This document shows, piece by piece, positions 1 through 7,977 of a stretch of DNA of 64,000 nucleotides. Within the stretch, counting starts at the first letter, position 1, and the number at the start of each line of letters is the position of its first letter. The stretch spans positions 496,001-560,000 of the forward strand of contig NZ_FNVB01000002.1 in the NCBI RefSeq assembly GCF_900108315.1. Reading direction: 5' to 3'. Under the pieces are notes generated by a model. The model saw only the letters and a list, made by a program, of their open reading frames with translations, ran no database searches and had not been told where the DNA came from. A program made the position numbers and the translations under genes. The DNA comes from Saccharopolyspora kobensis (GTDB lineage Bacteria; Actinomycetota; Actinomycetes; Mycobacteriales; Pseudonocardiaceae).

Positions 1-627
1 CCGCTGGGCCTGCTCGGCGCTGGGCACCACGAAGACGCCCTCGGCCTCCACCAGGACGGTTTCCGGGTCCTCCTCGGTGCTGATCGTGGCGACCGATTCG
101 GTCCACCGCCCGTCGACCCGCACCACCTGGCCGACGACGCGCAGCGGCGTCTCCAGCGGCACCGGCCGCCGGTAGCGCAGGTCGAGCTTGACCGTCATGC
201 CGTGCTTGCCGCGGGTGGAGTGCGCGTGGCCGAGGATCTGGTCCAGCAGCAGGGCGCTGATCCCGCCGTGCCCGTAGCTGGGCGGGCCCTCGTAGGTCAG
301 GCCGAGCGTGCACCGGCCGATCGCGGTGCCGTCGACGATCTCCACCTCCATCGGCGGAGCGATCGGATTGCCCGGGCCGGACGCCGGGTTGTACATCCGG
401 CGCGCCCGCTGCCCGCCGTCGACGGCGGCCGGTTCGCCGCGCTCGCGGCGGGCCGCGTCCAGCGGCGGGACCAGCGCGCGGACCTGCTCGGCGATCTCGG
501 TCAGGGTCGCGGCGTCGACCTCCGTGGCCACCGCGGCACCGGTCAGTTCGCGCAGCGCGGCACCGAGCTCCCGCGCGGCCCGGCGGCGCTGCGCCAGGTC
601 GTCCTCGACTGCCACCGGATCACTCAC
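1..627 (-). CDS. PaaI-type hotdog thioesterase (3' end cut by window)
   Basis: A hotdog-fold acyl-CoA thioesterase, expected to hydrolyse acyl-CoA or act on CoA-linked degradation intermediates in the cytoplasm. 209 codons are visible and the frame is still open at the left edge. An N-terminal helical stretch of about 90 residues leads into the fold. The motif 'YGHGGISALLLDQILGH' is the HGG/acidic region of PaaI/YbgC-like enzymes, and 'LRYRRPVPLETPLRV' is a typical later strand. The GTG start overlaps the stop of the upstream enoyl-CoA hydratase by 8 bp, so translation is probably coupled and the two proteins probably share a pathway. The substrate cannot be read from the sequence. Confidence 0.8.
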   Translation of the reverse strand, partial: MSDPVAVEDDLAQRRRAARELGAALRELTGAAVATEVDAATLTEIAEQVRALVPPLDAARRERGEPAAVDGGQRARRMYNPASGPGNPIAPPMEVEIVDGTAIGRCTLGLTYEGPPSYGHGGISALLLDQILGHAHSTRGKHGMTVKLDLRYRRPVPLETPLRVVGQVVRVDGRWTESVATISTEEDPETVLVEAEGVFVVPSAEQAQR

Positions 628-1384
628 CCCGCCAGACCGGCTTGCGCTTCTCGGCGAAGGCCAGCGCGCCTTCCTGGGCGTCGGCGGAGGTGAACACCGG
701 CGCGGAGATGGCGGCCTGCTCGGCGAAGGCCTCCGCGTCGGTCCAGCGCACCGCGCCGGAGACGATCTGCTTGGTGGCGCGGACGGCCAGCGGGCCGTTC
801 ACCGCCACGCGCGCGGCCAGCTCCCGCGCCCCGGCCAGCGCCTCGCCCGGTTCGGTGAGCCGGTTGACCAGCCCGTGCGCGTGGGCGACCTCGGCGGTCA
901 GCGGATCGCCGGTGAGCGCGACCTCCATCGCCAGCTGGTACGGCAACGTCCTGGGCAGCCGGAGCAGGCCGCCCGCGGCGGCGACCAGGCCGCGCTTGAC
1001 CTCGGGCAGGCCGAACTTCGCCTCCCGGGAGGCCACGATCAGGTCGCAGCTGAGCGCCAGCTCGCAGCCGCCGGCCAGCGCCCAGCCCTCGACCGCGGCG
1101 AGCAGCGGCTTCGACGGAGGGCTCTCGGTGAGCCCGCCGAAGCCGCGTCCAGGGATGGAGGGCCGTTCGCCGCGGGTGAAGGCCTTGAGGTCCATGCCCG
1201 CGCAGAAGGTGCCGCCCGCGCCCGTGAGGATGCCGATGACCACGTCGGAGCGCGCTTCCAGCTCGTCGACGGCGGCGGCCAGCCCCTCGGCGACGGAGCG
1301 GTCCACCGCGTTGCGGGCCTCGGGCCGGTTGATCGTGATGACGGCGACGCCGTCGGCGATCTCGGTCAGGACGCTGTCACCCAC
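620..1384 (-). CDS. Enoyl-CoA hydratase/isomerase (crotonase) family protein
   Basis: A 254-residue crotonase-fold enzyme that hydrates or isomerises enoyl-CoA esters in beta-oxidation-like routes. The oxyanion-hole segment 'FCAGMDL' lies near residue 60, and 'GGCELALSCDL' near residue 100 is followed by 'LPEVKRGL'. Both crotonase glutamates (in GGCEL and LPEV) are present, so hydratase activity is plausible. The open frame extends further upstream, but the GTG at 1384 has a strong GGAGGAG ribosome site 7 nt before it and gives the usual family length. It overlaps the thioesterase gene downstream by 8 bp, forming a two-gene unit. The substrate is unknown. Confidence 0.88.
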   Translation of the reverse strand: MGDSVLTEIADGVAVITINRPEARNAVDRSVAEGLAAAVDELEARSDVVIGILTGAGGTFCAGMDLKAFTRGERPSIPGRGFGGLTESPPSKPLLAAVEGWALAGGCELALSCDLIVASREAKFGLPEVKRGLVAAAGGLLRLPRTLPYQLAMEVALTGDPLTAEVAHAHGLVNRLTEPGEALAGARELAARVAVNGPLAVRATKQIVSGAVRWTDAEAFAEQAAISAPVFTSADAQEGALAFAEKRKPVWRGE

Positions 1385-1534
1385 GCTGCATCTCCTCCGG
1401 GCTCGGGCCAGGGCGGGCCCCAGTATCGCCCGCCACGCCGCCCAGGTCCAGACCGACCGGCCGGTATGATTCAGACCGAACCGCGCACGCACTGATAGCC
1501 CCGATCAATGAGCGGAGTCCCGCCCGATCGGGCC

Positions 1535-1540
1535 TACGCT
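1535..1540 (+). promoter_or_regulatory. -10 box TACGCT for a leaderless VOC gene
   Basis: TACGCT ends exactly 7 nt before the ATG at 1548 and no Shine-Dalgarno sequence is present. This is the geometry of an actinobacterial leaderless transcript that starts at the initiation codon. Inferred from spacing only. Confidence 0.5.
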
Positions 1541-1547
1541 CGCACGC

Positions 1548-1970
1548 ATGATCCAGAACTCGCCGACCGCGCTGCTGCCGATCCTGCACTACGACGACAC
1601 GCGGGCCGCCGTGCGCTTCCTCGTCGACGTCCTCGGCTTCCGGGAGGCGCTGGTGGCCACCGACGACGAAGGCGACGTCGTGCACGCCGAGCTGGCGTGG
1701 CCCGGTGGCGGGGCGCTGGTGCTGGGCGGCACCAAGCACGTCGACAGCGTGCACGGCGGGATGCGCGCGGGCAGCAACGCGATCTACCTCGGCAGCGATG
1801 AGGTGGACGCCGTCCACCAGCGCGTGCTCGCCGCCGGCGGTGAGGTGCTGGAAGCGCCGCACCACGCCCGGTTCGGCTCCGGGGCGAGCTCCTACACGCT
1901 GACGGTGCGCGATCCCGAGGGCAACCTCTGGACGTTCGGCACCTACCGCAGCGCAGCGGGTGGCTCGTGA
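1548..1970 (+). CDS. VOC superfamily (glyoxalase-like) protein
   Basis: A 140-residue single-module vicinal oxygen chelate protein of the glyoxalase/bleomycin-resistance/dioxygenase fold. The repeated beta-alpha-beta-beta-beta pattern is clear, with 'ILHYDDTRAAVRFLVDVLGF' at the start and 'LTVRDPEGNLWTFGTY' at the end, which is the standard final strand with a metal-ligand-type Glu. The 'EALVA... HAELAWPGGGALVLGG' segment resembles the PhnB-like subgroup. The function could be metal-dependent lyase or dioxygenase chemistry, or drug binding; the sequence does not decide. Translation appears leaderless. The stop codon lies 29 nt before the LysR start. Confidence 0.8.
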   Translation: MIQNSPTALLPILHYDDTRAAVRFLVDVLGFREALVATDDEGDVVHAELAWPGGGALVLGGTKHVDSVHGGMRAGSNAIYLGSDEVDAVHQRVLAAGGEVLEAPHHARFGSGASSYTLTVRDPEGNLWTFGTYRSAAGGS

Positions 1971-1987
1971 GCAGCGGTGGGCGTTCG

Positions 1988-1993
1988 TACTCT
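1988..1993 (+). promoter_or_regulatory. -10 box TACTCT for a leaderless LysR gene
   Basis: TACTCT is followed by GCCGGG (6 nt) and then the GTG at 2000. The facing LysR gene has the near-identical arrangement TAGGCT-GCCGGG-GTG, which supports this start over the longer open frame beginning at 1967. Confidence 0.5.
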
Positions 1994-1999
1994 GCCGGG

Positions 2000-2935
2000 G
2001 TGGACCTGCGGCTGGTGGAGTACTTCGTGGCGGTGATCGACCACGGCAGCGTCACCAGGGCCGCCCAGGCCCTCTACATCGCGCAGCCGTCCCTGTCGCA
2101 GGCGATCCGCAGCCTGGAGCGGCAGCTCGGGGTGCAGCTGTTCCACCGCACCGGCCGCCAGCTGGTGCTCACACCCGACGGCGAGGCGTTCGCGACTCCA
2201 GCGCGCCGGATCCTCCGCGACGTCGAGCGCGCCCGGAAGGCCGCCCACGACGTCCGCGCGCTGGAGAGCGGGCAGCTCGACATCGCCGCGCTCGCGACGC
2301 TCGCCGCGCACCCGCTGCCCGAGCTCGCGGGCGAGTTCCACCGGCGGCACCCCGGCGTGCTGCTCAACGTCTCCGACCCCGGTGTCTCGGCGCGCGTCGT
2401 CGACGAGGTGCGGCGCGGCAACGCCGAGCTCGGCCTGACGAAACTGCCGCCCCAGCACAGTTCCTCGCTGCTCACCCGCGAGCTCGGCACGCAGGAGATC
2501 GTGCTGGTCCTGCCGCCCGCGATGGCCGAGCAGCTGCCCGACCCGGTGCCGCTGGAGGCGGTCGCGGGCATCCCGCTGGTGCTGGAGCTCACCGACACCC
2601 GCACCCTGGTCGACGACGTGCTCGACACCTCGGCGCTGACCGTCGCGGTGGAATCGGCCAACCGGCAGGCGATCTGGGACCTGGTCGCGCACGGCGCGGG
2701 CGCCACGTTCCTGCCCCGGGCCCTGGCCGAACGCGAACTGCACGGCGCGGTCCTGCGCTCCATCACGCCGGAACTGCGCCGCAGCGTCGGTTTCGTGCAC
2801 CGGCCGGGGCCGCTGTCACCCGCCGCGGAGGCGTTCCTGTCCGTCGCCGGGGTCAGCCCCGCGCCATCCGCAGCAGCGCCCGCCCCGCCGGAGAAAGCGC
2901 CGCCGGGTCGTAGAGCACCCCGTAGGCGAGGTTGA
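2000..2935 (+). CDS. LysR-family transcriptional regulator
   Basis: An LTTR of 311 residues. The N-terminal winged helix-turn-helix is 'LVEYFVAVIDHGSVTRAAQALYIAQPSLSQAIRSLERQLG', and the periplasmic-binding-like effector domain starts near residue 85. The start was set at the GTG preceded by TACTCT rather than at 1967, because it gives the canonical 'DLRLVEYF' beginning. The last ~28 residues (Ala/Pro/Arg-rich) run across the 3' end of the opposing LysR gene and are unlikely to be folded. No divergent target gene is adjacent; the VOC gene just upstream is the nearest candidate. The effector is unknown. Confidence 0.85.
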   Translation: MDLRLVEYFVAVIDHGSVTRAAQALYIAQPSLSQAIRSLERQLGVQLFHRTGRQLVLTPDGEAFATPARRILRDVERARKAAHDVRALESGQLDIAALATLAAHPLPELAGEFHRRHPGVLLNVSDPGVSARVVDEVRRGNAELGLTKLPPQHSSSLLTRELGTQEIVLVLPPAMAEQLPDPVPLEAVAGIPLVLELTDTRTLVDDVLDTSALTVAVESANRQAIWDLVAHGAGATFLPRALAERELHGAVLRSITPELRRSVGFVHRPGPLSPAAEAFLSVAGVSPAPSAAAPAPPEKAPPGRRAPRRRG

Positions 2936-3719
2936 TCGGCGGATCGACCGCCCGCACGATCGCGCCGCGCGCGGCGGCCTGCTCGGCCATCGACCGGGTC
3001 AGCACGGTGCCGCCGAGACCGGCCAGCACGAACGGCAGCATCGCCTCGCGGTGCTGCACGACCGCCGACGGCCGGGTGCGCTTGCGGGCCGCGCTCAGCG
3101 CCCGCTCGATGGCGGTGCGGCCGGTGCTCTTGGGCACGATGACCAGCGGCAGGTCCGGGAGTTCGGCCAGCGGCAGCGGATCCTTCGCGGGCACGTCGGT
3201 GCCCGGCGGGAACACCAGCCAGAACTCGTGCTCCCCCAGCTCCTCCACCCGCAGGTCGGCGGCGGAGACCGGCAGGTTGGTGAAGACGATCTCGCAGTGC
3301 CCCTCGCGGATCAGCGCGGCACCGGCCTCCTCGTCGCGCAGCTCGGCCAGCCGCAGCGAGACGTTCGGGTAGCGCTGCCGGAACCGGCCGACCAGCTGCG
3401 CCACCGGGTGCACCGCCAGCGCGGCGGCGACGTGGATGTCCAGCCGCCCGCGCGGCAGGCCGGCGGCGTCGACCAACGTGCCCTCGGCCGCGACTACGTC
3501 GCGCAGGATCTGCCGGGCCGGGCCGACGAACGCCTGCCCGGCCGAGGTCAGCACCATGCCGCGCCCGATCCGGTGGAACAGCTCGACGCCGAGCTCGCGC
3601 TCCAGCCCGCGAATGGCCTGCGACACCGTGGGCTGCGCCAGCCGCAGCGCGCTCGCCGCGGCGTTGATGCCGTTGTGATCGACGACGGCCAGGAAGTACT
3701 CGACCTGGTGCAGCTCCAC
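2853..3719 (-). CDS. LysR-family transcriptional regulator
   Basis: A 288-residue LTTR that begins 'MELHQVEYFLAVVDHNGINA'. It has a typical N-terminal HTH (residues ~1-60) and a C-terminal inducer-binding domain that ends in 'PAALSPAGRALLRMARG'. It is paralogous to the convergent LysR at 2000-2935, and the two coding regions overlap tail-to-tail by 83 bp. The GTG start at 3719 is preceded at 6 nt by TAGGCT, so it is probably leaderless. No target gene is obvious: the upstream neighbour is the M14 peptidase, transcribed in the same direction and ending in a strong terminator. Confidence 0.85.
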   Translation of the reverse strand: MELHQVEYFLAVVDHNGINAAASALRLAQPTVSQAIRGLERELGVELFHRIGRGMVLTSAGQAFVGPARQILRDVVAAEGTLVDAAGLPRGRLDIHVAAALAVHPVAQLVGRFRQRYPNVSLRLAELRDEEAGAALIREGHCEIVFTNLPVSAADLRVEELGEHEFWLVFPPGTDVPAKDPLPLAELPDLPLVIVPKSTGRTAIERALSAARKRTRPSAVVQHREAMLPFVLAGLGGTVLTRSMAEQAAARGAIVRAVDPPINLAYGVLYDPAALSPAGRALLRMARG

Positions 3720-3725
3720 CCCGGC

Positions 3726-3731
3726 AGCCTA
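3726..3731 (-). promoter_or_regulatory. -10 box TAGGCT for a leaderless LysR gene
   Basis: On the minus strand TAGGCT-GCCGGG-GTG mirrors the arrangement in front of the facing LysR gene. It suggests leaderless transcription from about 3719. Confidence 0.45.
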
Positions 3732-3813
3732 ACCAAGTGCGTGTCGGTGGCCGGTTCGCGAGGGTGGTCGCTTGGCGGAACCTGAGTGCTTCCCCGGACT
3801 GCGGGTGCCCCTT

Positions 3814-3895
3814 CTGATGTATGGCCCGATACACGCCGGAGGGGCCGTCCTCGCCGGGAAGCAGTCAGAACCCGCGGGTGGTCGCCGAGCGTGCG
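3814..3895 (+). repeat. Intergenic repeat copy A (shared with 61580-61650)
   Basis: This segment shares ordered blocks with 61580-61650: CTGATGTAT..CCC, then TCGCCGGG, then AGAACCCGCGG.GGT, then GCCGAG.GTGCG. Copy A has about 12 extra bases in the middle. Both copies are intergenic and read in the same direction. The family is unknown; it may be a degenerate dispersed repeat. It lies in the 275-bp gap between the LysR start and the M14 peptidase stop. Confidence 0.4.
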
Positions 3896-3949
3896 TGCTC
3901 AAAGCGGCTGACACCGCTTGCACATGCGCGGACGGACAGTTCTCTGCCG

Positions 3950-3982
3950 GGTCGTGAGCGCGAGGTCTTCGCGCTCACGACC
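3950..3982 (-). terminator. Perfect 14-bp hairpin after the M14 peptidase gene
   Basis: GGTCGTGAGCGCGA pairs perfectly with TCGCGCTCACGACC around a 5-nt loop, 13 nt beyond the stop codon of the minus-strand carboxypeptidase gene. There is no long U tract, as is common in high-GC actinomycetes. It shares the GTCGTGAGCGC arm with the hairpin at 57672-57706. Confidence 0.75.
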
Positions 3983-3994
3983 TTCCGCACGGGA

Positions 3995-5221
3995 TCAGTC
4001 CGTCGCGGTGGTGTCCCAGCCGTAGTCCGGCAGCGCGAAGAACTCGTCACCGTTCACGCGGTCCACCTCGCCGGAGGCCATCGCCGCGATCAGCGATTCG
4101 ACTCCGGTCCGCACCGACTGGATGAGCATGCCCTTCTGCTTCTGCCCGAGGTCGTCCTGCTGGCCACGGACTTCGAACAGCACGGTCGCCGACCCGTTGA
4201 GGGCGAACGCCGACCGGCCCTGGCCCGCGTACTCGCGCTCCTGCGGGTGCAGGTAGCGGCCCACACCGGCCAACGGCGACTGCGAGCCGTAAGCGGCCTG
4301 GATGCCGCGCGCCACCGACAGCGCGTAGCGACGGGACTTGTCCTGGTCGAGCAGCGGGTACTGCTCCTTGTACGCCGCACCGTCGTTGACGCCGAGCGGC
4401 GGGTAGTCCAGCGCCACCGAGATGAGCTTGCCGTCCTGCGGTCCGCCCGTGGTGCGCCCGCACGGCCCCATGTGGTGCAGGTCGACCACCGCGTCGACCG
4501 CGCCGAACTCCTCGCGCAGCGCCAGGTAGGTGTCCCGGATGGTCCGCGATTCCGGGGACAGGAAGAACCCGGCGTCGGTCTGCGCACCGGGCAGGTCGCC
4601 GGGCTGCGGCACGTAGTCAAGGTCCGGGTTGAAGTCCCGGTTCAGGTCGAAGCCCGGCAGGTCGATCCCGTCGCCGCTCGGGCTGTGGTACCAGGCCGTC
4701 GGCGCCCCGGCGAGCTGCGGGTAGTCGGCCACCACCTGGTCCCACGGGACGACGTTCATGCGCCGGTTCAGCTCGCCGCCGTCGGGGTTGACCATCGGCA
4801 GCGCCACCAGGGTGATCGACGACAGCAGCCGCTCGGTCGCCGCGTCCCGGCTGGTGCCGAGGTCCTTGAGGATGCCGAGCAGCGCCTCGGTGCCGGTCCG
4901 CTCGTTGCCGTGGATCGCGCTCTGCACCATCAGCACCCGGTCGCCGGTGCCGACGCGCGCGGCCCACAGCTCCCGGCCCTGCTTGCTGGTGCCGACCTGC
5001 TCCACGCGGACCCGGCCGGCGGAGGTGCTCTCGATGTCCCGCAGCGCCTTGCCGAGCTCCGCGTGATCGGTCCACCCGCTCCACTGCGGATCGTCGAAGG
5101 TCTTGCACTGCCCGGGCCCCTCCGGCGGTGCCGCCTGCACCGGTGCGGCGATTCCGGCCATCGCGGCCGAACCGGCGGCCACCAGGGCGAATGACGTTCT
5201 CCAACGCGGAATTCGACTCAC
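3995..5221 (-). CDS. Secreted M14-family zinc carboxypeptidase
   Basis: A 408-residue exported metallopeptidase predicted to cleave C-terminal residues from peptides outside the cell. A Sec signal peptide is clear: basic 'RIPRWR', a hydrophobic core, and 'VQA-AP' cleavage near residue 30. The zinc ligands H104 and E107 lie in 'SAIHGNE', the third His is at 249/250 in 'VDLHHMG', and the catalytic Glu at about 350 is in 'TVLFEVRG', so the M14 site is complete. GTG at 5221 was chosen because it sits directly before the signal peptide with GGAGA about 9 nt upstream; the open frame runs further. A strong hairpin terminates the gene. Confidence 0.9.
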   Translation of the reverse strand: MSRIPRWRTSFALVAAGSAAMAGIAAPVQAAPPEGPGQCKTFDDPQWSGWTDHAELGKALRDIESTSAGRVRVEQVGTSKQGRELWAARVGTGDRVLMVQSAIHGNERTGTEALLGILKDLGTSRDAATERLLSSITLVALPMVNPDGGELNRRMNVVPWDQVVADYPQLAGAPTAWYHSPSGDGIDLPGFDLNRDFNPDLDYVPQPGDLPGAQTDAGFFLSPESRTIRDTYLALREEFGAVDAVVDLHHMGPCGRTTGGPQDGKLISVALDYPPLGVNDGAAYKEQYPLLDQDKSRRYALSVARGIQAAYGSQSPLAGVGRYLHPQEREYAGQGRSAFALNGSATVLFEVRGQQDDLGQKQKGMLIQSVRTGVESLIAAMASGEVDRVNGDEFFALPDYGWDTTATD

Positions 5222-5503
5222 AGTTGCACGTCTCCGTTCGCGGATTGCACGCTGCTGCGGCGCCCGGGTTCGCGGCGCACCGATCCCACCGCGCTTCCGA
5301 GCGCATCGCACTGCCGAGAATGCCCAGGACGCGGATCGTCCTGGTGCGGGCCACTTCCCGGAACCGCCTGATCGGCCGGGATCACAGCTGAGGACTCTAA
5401 GTTCGCGTCATTGCTGAGTCAATCTCCCGGAACGAACGGATTTCCGGCCCCGCCGCTCGCGCGCGGGAGCGCCCCGCACCGGGCGGAGCGCTCCACAAGC
5501 GCG

Positions 5504-6649
5504 TCAGAGACCGAGGTCCTTGGCGATGATCGTCTTCATCACCTCGGTGGTGCCGCCGAAGATGCGGGTGACGCGCGCGTCGGCGTACATGCGGGCGATC
5601 GGGTACTCCATGATGTAGCCGTAGCCGCCGTGCAGCTGCAGGCACCGGTCGACCACTGTGGACTGGAGTTCGGTGCAGTACACCTTGACCTTCGCCGCGT
5701 CGGCCGCGGACAGCTCCCCGGCGTCGTGCTCGTCGAGCGCGCGGTCCAGCAGCGCCCGCCCCGCCTCGATCTGCACCGCGCACCCGGCCAGCTCGAACTT
5801 GCTGTTCTGGAAGCTGCCCACCGGTTTGCCGAAGACCTCGCGCTCGCGCACGTAGTCCAGCGTCATGCGCAGCGCCGCTTCCGCCGCGGCCTGGCCCGAC
5901 ACCGCGATGCCCAGCCGCTCCTGGGGCAGGTTCGCGCCCAGGTACTGGAAGGCGCGGCCCTCCTCGCCGAGGAGGTTCGCCGCCGGGACCCGCACCTCGT
6001 CGAAGAACAGCTCCGCGGTGTCCTGCGCCTTGAGGCCGAGCTTCTCCAGGTTGCGGCCCCGGCTGAACCCGGGCATCCCGCGCTCCACGACCAGCAGCGA
6101 CAGCCCGTCGCGCCGGTTCTCACCGCGCCCGGTGCGGGCCACCACGATCACCAGGTCGGCGTTGTGCCCGCCGGTGATGAACGTCTTGGCACCGGTGAGC
6201 ACGTAGTGGTCGCCGTCGCGGGTGGCGGTGGTGGCCATGCCCGCCAGGTCCGACCCGGTGCCGGGCTCGGTCATGGCGATGGCGCTCATCAGCTCACCGC
6301 TGGCCAGGCCCGGCAGCCAGCGCCGCTTCTGCTCCGCGTCGCACAGCGAGATGAAGTAGGGCACCACCACGTCGGTGTGCACCTTCGCCCCGCCCAGCGA
6401 AACACCTGCGCGGGCGGTCTCCTCGGTGATGACAGCGTTGAACTTGAAGCTGCTCGTCCCGCCGCCGCCGTACTCCTCGGGCACCTGCAGGCCGAGCATC
6501 CCGACCGCGCCGGCCTTGCGGAACAGCTCCCGCGGCACCAGCCCGGCCTTCTCCCAGTCGGCGAAGTGCGGCACGACCTCCTTGGCCAGGAACTCCCGGA
6601 CCACCTCCCGGAAAGCCTGGTGCTCGGCCCCGTAAGCACTGCTGCGCAT
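5504..6649 (-). CDS. Acyl-CoA dehydrogenase
   Basis: A 381-residue FAD flavoenzyme that introduces a 2,3-double bond into acyl-CoA and passes electrons to ETF. Recognisable are 'AMTEPGTGSDLAGM' (FAD/substrate loop), 'TGAKTFITGGHNADL', the R-rich 'REREVFGKPVGSFQ' helix and the C-terminal 'GGYGYIMEYPIARMYADARVTRIFGGTTEVMK'. GGT replaces the YEGTS-type motif, so the catalytic Glu is probably elsewhere, as in the long-chain and isovaleryl subfamilies. The start ATG has GGAGGA 6 nt upstream. It is separated from the upstream thiolase gene by a 194-bp gap holding four AT-rich palindromes. Together with the thiolase it suggests fatty or branched acyl-CoA degradation. Confidence 0.9.
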   Translation of the reverse strand: MRSSAYGAEHQAFREVVREFLAKEVVPHFADWEKAGLVPRELFRKAGAVGMLGLQVPEEYGGGGTSSFKFNAVITEETARAGVSLGGAKVHTDVVVPYFISLCDAEQKRRWLPGLASGELMSAIAMTEPGTGSDLAGMATTATRDGDHYVLTGAKTFITGGHNADLVIVVARTGRGENRRDGLSLLVVERGMPGFSRGRNLEKLGLKAQDTAELFFDEVRVPAANLLGEEGRAFQYLGANLPQERLGIAVSGQAAAEAALRMTLDYVREREVFGKPVGSFQNSKFELAGCAVQIEAGRALLDRALDEHDAGELSAADAAKVKVYCTELQSTVVDRCLQLHGGYGYIMEYPIARMYADARVTRIFGGTTEVMKTIIAKDLGL

Positions 6650-6689
6650 CCGTTCCTCCTCGCAACCCTTAAGTCCGCACCCGACGTGC

Positions 6690-6729
6690 GATTTCAATTG
6701 AAATCAGCCGTCTGATTTCCATTGAAATC
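6690..6729. repeat. Paired 16-bp palindromes, spacing 24 bp (pair 1)
   Basis: GATTTCAATTGAAATC at 6690-6705 is a perfect 16-bp palindrome. GATTTCCATTGAAATC at 6714-6729 has one central mismatch. The start-to-start distance is 24 bp with 8 bp between. The elements are strikingly AT-rich against this background. They lie 40 bp upstream of the acyl-CoA dehydrogenase start and could be an operator or a dispersed repeat. Confidence 0.8.
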
Positions 6730-6746
6730 GCGTGGATCCCGACGCG

Positions 6747-6780
6747 CCGTCGGCATGTCGGGCGCCCGACGCGCCGACGG
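6747..6780 (-). terminator. Nested palindrome, possible terminator of the thiolase gene
   Basis: CCGTCGGC (6747-6754) pairs with GCCGACGG (6773-6780) and encloses the inner palindrome GTCGGGC/GCCCGAC. It sits between the two AT-rich palindrome pairs, about 64 bp past the thiolase stop. It could terminate thiolase transcription or be part of the same composite element. Confidence 0.45.
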
Positions 6781-6786
6781 GCGCGC

Positions 6787-6826
6787 AACTTCCATTGAAA
6801 TTGGATGTGCGATTTCCATTGAAATT
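6787..6826. repeat. Paired 16-bp palindromes, spacing 24 bp (pair 2)
   Basis: AACTTCCATTGAAATT at 6787-6802 and GATTTCCATTGAAATT at 6811-6826 are variants of the same 16-mer as pair 1. The start-to-start distance is again 24 bp. Pair 2 lies 18 bp beyond the thiolase stop codon. Confidence 0.8.
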
Positions 6827-6843
6827 GCGGCGGTACCCGGCAC

Positions 6844-7977
6844 TCAGAGGAGTTCGAGGATGGTGGCGTTGGCCATGCCGCCGCCCTCGCACATCGTCTG
6901 GAGGCCGTAGCGGATGCCGTTGGCCCGCATGTGGTGCACCAGGCGGGTCATCAGGACCGCGCCGGAACCGCCCAGCGGGTGCCCGACGGCGATCGCACCG
7001 CCGAGCGGGTTGAGGCGGGCCGGGTCCGCGCCGGTCTCGGCCAACCAGGCCAGCGGCACCGGCGCGAACGCCTCGTTGACCTCGAACGCGCCGATGTCGC
7101 CGATGCCGAGCCCGGCCTTGCGCAGCGCCTTGTGCGTGGCGGGCCACGGCGCGGACAGCATCATCACCGGGTCGTCACCGGCCAGCACCGCCGTGTGCAC
7201 CCGCGCGATCGGCCGCAGGCCCCGTTCGCGGGCGATGTCGCTGGTGGTGATGAGCAGCGCGCCGCTGCCGTCGGAGATCTGCGAGGCGTTGCCCGCGGTG
7301 ATCACGCCGTCCTCGCTGAACGCCGTCTTGAGCTTGCCCAGCGCCTCCAGGCTGCCGCCGCGCCGCACGCCTTCGTCGGCGCTCAGCTCCGGCAGTTCCA
7401 CCAGCTGCCCGTCGAACGCGCCGGAGTCGATGGCCGCGGCGGCCTTGGCGTGCGAGGACAGCGAGTACTCGTCGAGCTGCTGCCGGGAGAAGCCCCACTT
7501 CGCGGCCACCATCTCCGCGCCGATGCCCTGGTTGAAGCCCCGCACGCCGTAGCGGTCCAGCACCGAGTCCGGCAGCACCTTGTCCACGCCCTGACGGGCG
7601 AAGCCCATCGGCACCCGGCTCATCGACTCCACGCCGCCTGCCACGGCGATGTCGTAGTAGCCCGCGATGACCCCGGCGGCGGCCGCGTGCACGGCCTGCT
7701 GGCTGGAACCGCACTGCCGGTCCACCGAGGTGGCGGGCACCGATTCCGGCCAGCCCGCGGCCAGCACCGAGGTCCGCGCGATGTTGCCCGCCTGCTCCCC
7801 CGCCTGGCTCACGCAGCCCCACACCACGTCGTCGACATCGGCCGGTTCGACCCCGGCGCGCTCGACGAGCGCGTTGAGCACCCGCGCGGACAAGTCCGCC
7901 GGGTGGATCCCGGCCAGTGCACCGTTGCGCTTGCCGACCGGGGTGCGCACGGCCTCGACGATGACTGCGTCCCTCAT
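6844..7977 (-). CDS. Thiolase (acetyl-CoA C-acyltransferase)
   Basis: A 377-residue thiolase that cleaves 3-ketoacyl-CoA with CoA, or catalyses the reverse condensation. The nucleophilic Cys89 is in 'DRQCGSSQQA', 'NEAFA' precedes 'GGAIAVGHPLGGSGA', and the second catalytic Cys is in 'TMCEGGGMANA', so the active site is complete. ATG at 7977 is used because AGGAG lies 6 nt before it; an ATG two codons earlier overlaps that site. It follows the frameshifted kinase with an ATGA overlap and precedes the acyl-CoA dehydrogenase on the same strand. It probably works in beta-oxidation with that enzyme. Confidence 0.9.
   Translation of the reverse strand: MRDAVIVEAVRTPVGKRNGALAGIHPADLSARVLNALVERAGVEPADVDDVVWGCVSQAGEQAGNIARTSVLAAGWPESVPATSVDRQCGSSQQAVHAAAAGVIAGYYDIAVAGGVESMSRVPMGFARQGVDKVLPDSVLDRYGVRGFNQGIGAEMVAAKWGFSRQQLDEYSLSSHAKAAAAIDSGAFDGQLVELPELSADEGVRRGGSLEALGKLKTAFSEDGVITAGNASQISDGSGALLITTSDIARERGLRPIARVHTAVLAGDDPVMMLSAPWPATHKALRKAGLGIGDIGAFEVNEAFAPVPLAWLAETGADPARLNPLGGAIAVGHPLGGSGAVLMTRLVHHMRANGIRYGLQTMCEGGGMANATILELL

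Noticed and set aside
3821-5194. Plus-strand open frame opposite the M14 peptidase
   Set aside because: Antisense shadow; the minus strand has a signal peptide and a complete zinc site.
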